From an uncultured Verrucomicrobia subdivision 3 bacterium (GTDB taxonomy: Bacteria > Verrucomicrobiota > Verrucomicrobiia > Limisphaerales > UBA11358): 64,000 nucleotides of DNA. A program made the translations under genes and the position numbers. This document shows positions 57,057-64,000 of the stretch, piece after piece. The stretch lies in contig CAINLR010000193.1 of assembly GCA_903850425.1 (NCBI GenBank), positions 1 to 64,000 of the forward strand. Reading direction: 5' to 3'. How positions within the stretch are numbered: the first letter of the stretch is position 1; each line of letters opens with the position of its first letter. The notes under the pieces were generated by a model, which was not told the origin of the DNA, made no database searches, and saw nothing but the letters and a program-made list of their open reading frames with translations.

Positions 57057-59434
57057 GATTGAGAATCGCTTCACTCTGCGCAATGGCGGTGTGCTCCGCG
57101 TGCCTTTGCGGTGCGCAGCCGTATTTCGTTTCGCCGGCGGGTGACGATGCGAATCCTGGCACGCTGGAAAAACCGTTCGCGACGCTGCAGCGCGCGCAAC
57201 AGGCGGCGCGCCAGCAGCACGGCGACGTTTTCCTGCGCGGCGGCACTTACTATCTGTCCGCGTCGCTCGTGTTCATCGCGCAAGATTCCGGCACGAAGGA
57301 CGCGCCGTTGGTGTTCCAGAATTATCAGAATGAAAAGCCAGTCATCAGCGGCGGCATCAAGCTCGACAATCTAAACTGGCAGCTGTTCACGAATGGAATT
57401 CTTCAGGCGCAAGTTCCGGTGGATTTGCAAACGGAGGAAATTTTCATCAACGGCGAGCGGCAGGTTTTGGCGCGTTATCCGAACTTCGACCCGAAGGCGC
57501 AATACTTCGACGGCTTTGCGGCAGACGCCATTTCCAAGGAGCGGGCAGCGCGCTGGGCGAATCCGGTCGGCGGTTATTTTCACGCGATGCACCCGGCGTT
57601 GTGGGGCGATTTCACTTGGCTCATCACCGGCAAAGACACGAACAATCATGTGCAACTTGACGGCGGCTGGCAGAACAACCGTGGCGCGGCGGCGCACGAG
57701 AAAATCCGCTTCGTGGAAAATATCTTCGAGGAACTGGACGCGCCCGGCGAATGGTTTCTGAATTCCAAAACCCACACGCTATATTTTTATCCGCCCGCCG
57801 GACTCGATTTGAAAAACGCCGTGGTGGAGGCCACGCGCCTGCGAACGCTGGTGGAATTTCGCGGCGACGAGGCGCATCCGGTGAAGTGGATCACGCTTTG
57901 CGGACTCACTTTCCGCCAGGCGGCGCGCACGGTGATGGATACGCGCGAACCACTGCTGCGTTCCGATTGGGCGATTTATCGCGGCGGCGCGATCTTCTTC
58001 AACGGTGCGGAGGATTGCGCGCTGGAAGACAGCTTCATTGATCAAGTCGGTGGCAATGCGGTTTTCGTCAACAATTACAATCGCCTCGTCACCATTCGCG
58101 GAACGCAGATTGCCAAGGTGGGCGCGAGCGGGATTTGTTTCGTCGGCGATCCGCAAGCCGCGCGCAGTCCGTTGTTCAACTACAATCAAACTCATAAACT
58201 TCCCGAGATTGACCGCACGCCCGGGCCGAAGAGTAACAATTATCCGGCGGATTGCCTCGTGGATGATTGTCTGATTCATCTGACCGGCCGCGTGGAGAAA
58301 CAAACCGCCGGCGTGGAAATTGATCTCGCGGAAAACATGATTGTGCGCCACTGTTCGATCTACGACCTGCCGCGCGCCGGCATCAACATCGGCGACGGCT
58401 GCTGGGGCGGACACGTCATCGAGTGGTGCGACATTTTCGACACGGTAAAGGAGACCGGCGATCACGGCTCGTTCAACTCGTGGGGACGCGACCGTTTCTG
58501 GCGGCCCAACATCGGCGAAGTTAACGCGTGGGTGAAGCAAGCTCCCGAATTGCCGCTGCTCGACGTGGTGAAACCCATCGTCCTTGCCAACAATCGCTGG
58601 CGCTGCGATCACGGCTGGGACATTGACCTCGACGACGGATCGTCCAATTACATCATCACGAACAATTTTTGCCTGCACGGTGGCATCAAGAATCGCGAGG
58701 GCTTTCGGCGCATCGTCGAAAATAATGTCATGGTGGACAACGGCTATCATCCGCACCTTTGGTATGTCGAGTGTGGTGACGTTTTTCGTCGGAATATCGT
58801 CTGGACGGCGTATCGGCCGGCTAACATGCCCCAGCCACCGTGGGGCTTGGAAATGGATCGCAACCTGGTGCAAAATTCAGGCGCGGCGATGAGCGCGCCT
58901 GCGACGCAGTTGCAGCAACAAAGCGGGCGCGATGAACATTCCATCGTGGCCGATGCGCAGTTCGTTGATCCGGCCCACGGGGATTATCGCGTGAAAGACG
59001 GCTCGCCCGCTCTGGCACAGGGCTTTGTCAATTTCCCAATGGACCAGTTTGGCGTGCAGAAGCCGCAACTCAAAGCCATCGCACGCACGCCGCAATTGCC
59101 GCAGCCAAAGATATTCGCAAGTGCAATCACCGCGCGCGACACGACGCCCGTGAAATGGCTTGGTGCCAGAGTTCGTAACATTGCCAACGAAGGCGAAATG
59201 TCCGCATTCGGTTTGTCCGGCGTGACGGGCGTTTTGGTGCTCGACGTTCCGGCGGATTCAGCCTTGGCCAAGACCGGGCTGCAAATGAACGACGTCATTC
59301 TTTCCGTCAACGGCGGAAAGACGGCGGACACAGCGGCGTTGCTGCGGCAAGCGCCAGCTTTGCCCGCCGGCAGTTCCTTGCAAATCAGAATTTCTCGCGA
59401 TCAAAAGGAAATGGTTGTCCAATTGACTCTGTGA
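57053..59434 (+). CDS. GH141-like beta-helix glycosidase with C-terminal PDZ domain
   Basis: 793 residues from a GTG start at 57053 that overlaps the GH2 stop (GTGA), implying translational coupling. A signal peptide (about 1-21) precedes YFVSPAGDDANPGTLEKPFATLQRA, the opening of right-handed beta-helix proteins. The helix contains EWFLNSKTHTLYFYPP, GLTFRQA, VDDCLIHLTGRVEKQTAGVEI and IEWCDIFDTVKETGDHG, as in GH141 enzymes (alpha-L-fucosidase and xylanase activities known in the family). About residues 700-793 form a PDZ domain (GVLVLDVPADSALAKTGLQMNDVILSVNGGKT). Activity on fucosylated or xylosylated pectic/xylan side chains is inferred from the family. Confidence 0.82.
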   Translation: MRLRIASLCAMAVCSACLCGAQPYFVSPAGDDANPGTLEKPFATLQRAQQAARQQHGDVFLRGGTYYLSASLVFIAQDSGTKDAPLVFQNYQNEKPVISGGIKLDNLNWQLFTNGILQAQVPVDLQTEEIFINGERQVLARYPNFDPKAQYFDGFAADAISKERAARWANPVGGYFHAMHPALWGDFTWLITGKDTNNHVQLDGGWQNNRGAAAHEKIRFVENIFEELDAPGEWFLNSKTHTLYFYPPAGLDLKNAVVEATRLRTLVEFRGDEAHPVKWITLCGLTFRQAARTVMDTREPLLRSDWAIYRGGAIFFNGAEDCALEDSFIDQVGGNAVFVNNYNRLVTIRGTQIAKVGASGICFVGDPQAARSPLFNYNQTHKLPEIDRTPGPKSNNYPADCLVDDCLIHLTGRVEKQTAGVEIDLAENMIVRHCSIYDLPRAGINIGDGCWGGHVIEWCDIFDTVKETGDHGSFNSWGRDRFWRPNIGEVNAWVKQAPELPLLDVVKPIVLANNRWRCDHGWDIDLDDGSSNYIITNNFCLHGGIKNREGFRRIVENNVMVDNGYHPHLWYVECGDVFRRNIVWTAYRPANMPQPPWGLEMDRNLVQNSGAAMSAPATQLQQQSGRDEHSIVADAQFVDPAHGDYRVKDGSPALAQGFVNFPMDQFGVQKPQLKAIARTPQLPQPKIFASAITARDTTPVKWLGARVRNIANEGEMSAFGLSGVTGVLVLDVPADSALAKTGLQMNDVILSVNGGKTADTAALLRQAPALPAGSSLQIRISRDQKEMVVQLTL

Positions 59435-59451
59435 AACACACATTTTGACCA

Positions 59452-61830
59452 ATGAAATTGTTATTTCGACAAAACGCCAACATTACAAAAGCATTGACGG
59501 CAGGTTTTTTAATGCTCCTGGTTTTGGCTCGCGGGCAAACGCCCGTGAACACCAGCACCACCGTGCCCGCGCCGATCCCTTTCGCCACGGAGCAGGTGAT
59601 CCACGCAGGCGATTCCCCCGCCGTCATCGCCGAAAAGGCGGCGAAGGTTTTGCCGCGTGCAAATCAAACCGATTGGATGCGGCTGGAACGGACGTTTTTT
59701 CTGCACTTTGGTGTGAACACGTTCAATCAAGTCGAGTGGGGCACGGGCCGCGAAGACGCTTCGATTTTCAATCCGACGGAACTCGACGCAAACCAATGGC
59801 TGAATGCCGTGACGAATTTTGGCGGTAAGATGATTGTGCTCGTCTGCAAGCATCACGACGGCTTTTGTTATTGGCCTTCCCGCTACACGCCGCATACGGT
59901 TGCGGCAAGTCCGTGGCGTGATGGGAAAGGCGATGAAGTTCGCGATGTGGCCAATGCCGCGAAGGCGCACGGCGTCAAGCTCGCCGTTTATCTGTCGCCG
60001 GCTGATCTTTATCAACTGCGGACGAATCCGAAAAACCCGGCAGGCTATTATGGCAACGGCAGCAGCAATCTGCTCTCCGTCATCCCCACCGATCCCGCGA
60101 GTTTCCAGAGCGATCCCGCCAGGGGGCGTGCGCCGACGCCGGGTTTCACGAATTTCACTTACGTTGTGGACGACTATAATCGTTACTTTCTGAACCAGCT
60201 TTACGAATTGCTGACGGAATACGGGCCGATTGGCGAAGTCTGGTTTGACGGCGCGAATCCCGATCCGAGCGTCCATGAAACTTACAATTACGAGGCATGG
60301 TTTGATTTGATTCGTCAGCTTCAACCCGGCGCGATCATTTTCGGTAAAGGGCCGGATGGTCGTTGGGTGGGTAATGAAAGCGGCGTGGGCCGCACCACGG
60401 AATGGAGCGTGATTCCGTTGCCGACATCACCCGATAAGTTCACCTGGCCGGACATGACGGGCGGCGACCTTGGCAGCCGCGCGAAGTTCACGGCTGGTTC
60501 ACATCTCTGGTGGTATCCGACGGAAGTAAACACCACCATGCTCCAGAACAATGCGTGGTTTTGGGCGCGCAATAAACATCCGCGCACTGTCACGCAGTTG
60601 GTGGACATCTTTTACACATCCGTCGGACGCAACGGAAATCTCATCCTGAATCTCTCTCCCGATAAACGCGGTCTCGTTCCCGACAATCAACTCGACGCGT
60701 TGAATAAGACGGCGCAGATCATCAATGAAACCTTCGCCACTAATCTCGCTGCTGGTGGCAAAGTCACCGCTGACACCTCGAACGCCGCGAACGCCGCGGC
60801 GCTCGCGCTCGATGGAAATCTCGACACTTGGTGGGAAGCCGCGCCCGGCCAGACCAACGGCACGGTGACGCTCACGCTGCCAAAGGCGGTTACGTTCGAC
60901 GTCGTCTCGTTGCAGGAAGCCGTGGATCATCGCGGGCAGCGAATTGAATCCTTTGCCATCGAAATATGGGATGGCTCGGCGTGGCGCAACGCCGAGAAAA
61001 TCCAGTCCGACGATCTCACCACCATCGGTCATCGTCGTTTGATCCGTTTCAAAGCGCCGGTGACGACCGACCGGATGCGCATCCGCATCACTAGTTCGCG
61101 CCTCGAACCGACACTCGCCGAGTTGGGCCTTTTCAAGCAATCCGTTACGACTTTGCCGCCGACGATTTCCGACCGCAGCACCAACGGCACCGTGAGCCTG
61201 AGCAACCTTGCCGGCAACACGATGGTTTACACCGTGGACGGTAGCGCGCCGACGACCAGCTCGGCCATTTACACTGCGCCCATCACATTGCCGATGGATC
61301 GCAGCGTCACGGTGCGCACCGCGAGTTTGTTGCTCAATGGCCAGCTTGGCATCGAGGGTTCGCGCATTTTCGCCGGCCTTATGCCCATCGGCTGGAAGGT
61401 CATCAGCGTGGACAGCGAAGAAACTGCGGGCGCAGACAACTCCGCTGCCCGCGCAATTGACGGTGATTCATCCACGTTTTGGCACACGCGCTGGAATGCC
61501 GACCAGCATCAGCCGCATTCCATCACCGTGGACATGGGCAAAACGAATCGCATCGCCGGCTTCACTTATCTGCCGCGCCAGGATGGATTGCTCAACGGCG
61601 TGGTGGAAAAATATCGCTTTGAAACGAGCGCCGATGGCGCGACTTGGACGACGAACATCGCGGATGGTTCTTTCGCCAACATTCAAAATAACCCGTCGCT
61701 TCAGGAAATCAGCTTCGCGCCGGTGAGCACCCGTTACTTTCGCTTCACCAGCTTGCAAGCCATCTGGAACAGCGGTTGGACGAGCGCGGCGGAAATCTCG
61801 GTCTTGCCCGCTGGCCGGAGTAATGACTAA
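59452..61830 (+). CDS. GH29 alpha-L-fucosidase with two F5/8-type C (CBM32-like) domains
   Basis: Exported 792-residue fucosidase with signal peptide (about 1-28), starting 17 bases after the GH141 stop. The barrel shows RTFFLHFGVNTFNQVEWGTG, MIVLVCKHHDGFCYWPSRYT, nucleophile Asp266 in GEVWFDGANPDP and WWYPTEVNTTM. It resembles the GH29-B type (alpha-1,3/1,4-fucosidases). F5/8-type C sandwiches follow at about 450-565 (ALDGNLDTWWEAAPGQ) and 645-785 (ARAIDGDSSTFWHTRWNADQHQPHSI), separated by a chitobiase-C-like unit (MVYTVDGSAPTTSSAIY). It differs strongly from the GH29 at 9297-11726, so the two probably cleave different fucosyl linkages. Confidence 0.9.
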   Translation: MKLLFRQNANITKALTAGFLMLLVLARGQTPVNTSTTVPAPIPFATEQVIHAGDSPAVIAEKAAKVLPRANQTDWMRLERTFFLHFGVNTFNQVEWGTGREDASIFNPTELDANQWLNAVTNFGGKMIVLVCKHHDGFCYWPSRYTPHTVAASPWRDGKGDEVRDVANAAKAHGVKLAVYLSPADLYQLRTNPKNPAGYYGNGSSNLLSVIPTDPASFQSDPARGRAPTPGFTNFTYVVDDYNRYFLNQLYELLTEYGPIGEVWFDGANPDPSVHETYNYEAWFDLIRQLQPGAIIFGKGPDGRWVGNESGVGRTTEWSVIPLPTSPDKFTWPDMTGGDLGSRAKFTAGSHLWWYPTEVNTTMLQNNAWFWARNKHPRTVTQLVDIFYTSVGRNGNLILNLSPDKRGLVPDNQLDALNKTAQIINETFATNLAAGGKVTADTSNAANAAALALDGNLDTWWEAAPGQTNGTVTLTLPKAVTFDVVSLQEAVDHRGQRIESFAIEIWDGSAWRNAEKIQSDDLTTIGHRRLIRFKAPVTTDRMRIRITSSRLEPTLAELGLFKQSVTTLPPTISDRSTNGTVSLSNLAGNTMVYTVDGSAPTTSSAIYTAPITLPMDRSVTVRTASLLLNGQLGIEGSRIFAGLMPIGWKVISVDSEETAGADNSAARAIDGDSSTFWHTRWNADQHQPHSITVDMGKTNRIAGFTYLPRQDGLLNGVVEKYRFETSADGATWTTNIADGSFANIQNNPSLQEISFAPVSTRYFRFTSLQAIWNSGWTSAAEISVLPAGRSND

Positions 61831-61844
61831 CGGCGCGACTATTG

Positions 61845-61891
61845 TCGTTAAAACTGACGATTGTTGGCTTTGATGATTTGCAGTAGATAAT
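61845..61891 (+). promoter_or_regulatory. Family 2 promoter element upstream of GH5
   Basis: TCGTTAAAACTGACGA (61845-61860) is followed, 26 bases after CTGACG, by GATAAT (61886-61891), only 5 bases before the ATG at 61896. If this is the promoter, the real start may be a downstream ATG such as 61914 or 61941. Confidence 0.5.
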
Positions 61892-61895
61892 ATCA

Positions 61896-64000
61896 ATGTC
61901 TTCCTTTGCGAGCATGATTTGCATGCCGATTTTCCGCCAAATGATCGGCCCGCTGTGGTTCGTGGTGCGACTTCTCGCCATCGGGCTGGCGGGCGTTTTG
62001 CACGCGCAAACGCTTGCGAACCTTGGTGCTGCCGCGCCAAGCCCGGGCACGAACGACATTTACCAACTCTCGATAAGTGGCAACACGACGTTTCCAGACG
62101 GGATCAATTACTTCACCGACAACAATCCACCGGTCGGTCAGAAATTTACCACCGGGACGAACGCGACGCGTCTCACGTCGGTCGCCATCAAGACAGCGGG
62201 ATTGAACTCCGGCGGCGGCTACGGCACGCCCGCGACCACGCCGACCTATTACCTGCGCATCTATTCGATCAGCAACACCACGGCGACTTTCCTGACTGCC
62301 TTCAGCGCGCCGAACCCCGGTTTCACCGATGGCAATTGGCTGAAATGGAGCGGGCTGAACGTGCCGCTCGGCACGAATCGGACGTATGCGTTCACCTTCG
62401 GCATCAAGCCGAGCGGCGGCGGCTGGGCGGCGCTGGCCGTGGCTGCGAACGCTTACGCAGGCGGTGAAATCGTGACCATTCCCACCGCCGGCGGCACCGT
62501 CACCGCCGGCGGCAGTCACAGCTTTGATGCGGTGTTCGCTCTGGGGCTGCAACCAGTGGCCACCAACATCCCCGCCAACATGCCGCTGCCCATGCCTACC
62601 TACGGATGGAATTTGGGAAATACGATGGAAGCTACGTGGGGTGTGCCGAATCGGACCGCCGCGCCGTTTTACACGGCTGCCAACGCGGGGTTCAACGCCG
62701 TCCGCATCCCGGTCGCGTGGGATTTCAATGCCACCACCAACATCAGTGGCGGCATCACCAACTATCCGATCAATCCCGCTTTCATGGCGCAGGTCAAACA
62801 GGTGGTGGATTGGGCGCTCGACGCGGGAATGTATGTCATGATCAACGATCACTGGGACGACGGTTGGCTGGAAAGCAACATCACCACCAACGTGGATCCA
62901 GTCATCAATGCGAAGATGAAATCCTACTGGACCCAGATCGCCACCGCTTTTGCCGGATACGACAATCATCTGTTGTTTGCCGGAGCGAACGAGCCAAACG
63001 TCAACAGTCCTGCGGACATGACCACCTTGATGTTTTACTACCAGACTTTTGTGAACGCAGTGCGCGGCAGCGGCGGCAATAACACCAATCGCTGGTTGGT
63101 GCTGCAAGGCGGTGGGGATACCACCTGGCTGAATGCCTTGCCGACAGACCCAACCCCGAATCGTCTGATGGTGGAGTATCATTGCTACTCGCCAGCCCAG
63201 TTCGCGATTTTGTCGAGCGATGCATCGTGGGGAATTGTGCAATATTTTTGGGGGCCGGCTTACCATTACGCGGGCGACCCGACTCGCAACTGCGTCGCGC
63301 CTGAAGAAGGGGCCATTGACGCAGGCTTCCAACAACTGACGGATCAATACGTCAGCAAAGGCATTCCGGTATTGGTGGGTGAGTTCGGGGCCGCCTCGAA
63401 GCCATCGCTTGCCGCAACCAACGCCACGGAGTCAGCGTGGAATCGCGCTTCCTCGTATTACTGGCACAAGTATGTTGGCGAATCCGCCCGCGCTCACGGA
63501 CTCAGTCCGTTTTTTTGGAGCACTCCCGGCACTCCATTTGATTGGACCTCCGGCGCAGTAAATGACGCACAACTTATTTCCGTTTTGACCGGCGGAGTCG
63601 CGCCGCCGCCGCCGAACGGGGCTCCTTACGCCGCGTCCGGCCTCGCCGCCACGGTCAGCAACAACAATGTGATTTTGTCCTGGACTGCTGGCAGCGGAGC
63701 GACCAACTACAGTCTTTACCGGGCGAACGAATCCGGCTACGAAAGTGCCATTGCGCCATTCGTTACCGGCGTCACCAGCACAAACTACACGGATACCAAT
63801 CTCAACAGCGGCACGACTTATTATTACCAGGTGGTTGCGGTCAACGGCTCCGGACCTTCAGGTTTTTCGACCGAAGCTTACGCAACGACTACCGGCGTGA
63901 ACCCGGACTCGGCGCAATTCAATTTTGAAACCGACCCGCAGCGTTGGTTTGGCGGCGGCGGCATCATCGCGGGAATTGCGACTTCACCGGAGCAACACTA
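61896..64000 (+). CDS. GH5 endo-beta-1,4-glucanase-like modular enzyme (3' end outside window)
   Basis: The frame is open to the window edge (701 codons). A hydrophobic N-terminus (WFVVRLLAIGLAGVLHA) supports a start at 61896, 61914 or 61941. An N-terminal beta domain (about 45-215) precedes the GH5 barrel: YGWNLGNTMEATWGVP, FNAVRIPVAWDF, YVMINDHWDDGW, acid/base Glu366 in FAGANEPNV, VEYHCYSPAQF and nucleophile Glu496 in VLVGEFGAA. A fibronectin type III unit (about 575-665: LAATVSNNNVILSWTAG, YYYQVVAVNGSG) and the beginning of a further domain (FNFETDPQRWFGGGG) follow. Family members act on cellulose, beta-glucan or xyloglucan. Confidence 0.88.
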   Translation, partial: MSSFASMICMPIFRQMIGPLWFVVRLLAIGLAGVLHAQTLANLGAAAPSPGTNDIYQLSISGNTTFPDGINYFTDNNPPVGQKFTTGTNATRLTSVAIKTAGLNSGGGYGTPATTPTYYLRIYSISNTTATFLTAFSAPNPGFTDGNWLKWSGLNVPLGTNRTYAFTFGIKPSGGGWAALAVAANAYAGGEIVTIPTAGGTVTAGGSHSFDAVFALGLQPVATNIPANMPLPMPTYGWNLGNTMEATWGVPNRTAAPFYTAANAGFNAVRIPVAWDFNATTNISGGITNYPINPAFMAQVKQVVDWALDAGMYVMINDHWDDGWLESNITTNVDPVINAKMKSYWTQIATAFAGYDNHLLFAGANEPNVNSPADMTTLMFYYQTFVNAVRGSGGNNTNRWLVLQGGGDTTWLNALPTDPTPNRLMVEYHCYSPAQFAILSSDASWGIVQYFWGPAYHYAGDPTRNCVAPEEGAIDAGFQQLTDQYVSKGIPVLVGEFGAASKPSLAATNATESAWNRASSYYWHKYVGESARAHGLSPFFWSTPGTPFDWTSGAVNDAQLISVLTGGVAPPPPNGAPYAASGLAATVSNNNVILSWTAGSGATNYSLYRANESGYESAIAPFVTGVTSTNYTDTNLNSGTTYYYQVVAVNGSGPSGFSTEAYATTTGVNPDSAQFNFETDPQRWFGGGGIIAGIATSPEQH

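Overview
The window is about 64 kb of moderately GC-rich bacterial chromosome. It is dominated by exported carbohydrate-active enzymes and reads as a large plant-polysaccharide utilisation region for xylan/arabinoxylan, with side activities on xyloglucan or fucosylated glycans. I see no SusC/SusD pair, no TonB receptor and no hybrid two-component system of the Bacteroidetes type. Uptake is represented by one GPH-type sugar:cation symporter, and regulation by NarL-type sensor kinases. Long enzymes carry LamG, PA14 and a C-terminal beta domain ending in YRLLK/FFKLSNP-like residues. Together with Tat-exported Gfo/Idh/MocA enzymes, this points to a Verrucomicrobiota lineage (Pedosphaera/Limisphaerales-like); that assignment is inference.

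Layout. (1) 1-254: the tail of a gene running in from the left. (2) 8131-427, minus strand: a five-gene xylan operon (GH30, GH10, tannase/feruloyl esterase, CE6-like esterase, tandem-DUF3237 lipoprotein). (3) 8510-24675, plus strand: a truncated GH43, GH29, GH43, Gfo/Idh/MocA, GH8 exo-oligoxylanase, a PA14-containing sensor kinase with its LuxR-type response regulator, a GH3 remnant, the GPH transporter, GH51, and a chimeric GH43/GH29 remnant. (4) 29504-24747, minus: CE1-like esterase, GH51, GH43-CBM6. (5) 29749-32614, plus: two further CE1-like esterases. (6) 38816-32880, minus: GH31, an unrecognised exported protein, GH39. (7) 38960-42010, plus: a Reg_prop/Y_Y_Y sensor kinase interrupted by an in-frame TGA. 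(8) 42480-46499: a 1339-residue LamG/PA14-like exported protein closed by a strong hairpin. (9) 46653-53965: two SGNH-TPR membrane proteins around a DUF5989 - carbamoyltransferase - SxtJ trio, which resembles the sxtI/J/K part of saxitoxin clusters and is probably a separate modification system. (10) 54165-64000: GH2, GH141-PDZ, GH29-CBM32 and a GH5 that runs off the right edge.

Working model (inference): endo-enzymes (GH10, GH30) and esterases open and debranch xylan outside the cell. GH43, GH51, GH39, GH8 and GH29 trim the products, the GPH symporter imports sugars, and the kinase/regulator pair senses carbohydrate. Two palindrome families recur in the promoter regions. ATATGAC-N4-GTCATAT lies upstream of five transcription units (GH30 operon, regulator, transporter, esterases, LamG protein). 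TCGTTA-N4-TGACGA lies at a fixed distance from a -10-like element before three units (LamG protein, GH2, GH5). Three degraded enzyme genes and one interrupted kinase show that the locus is being remodelled by deletion and point mutation.
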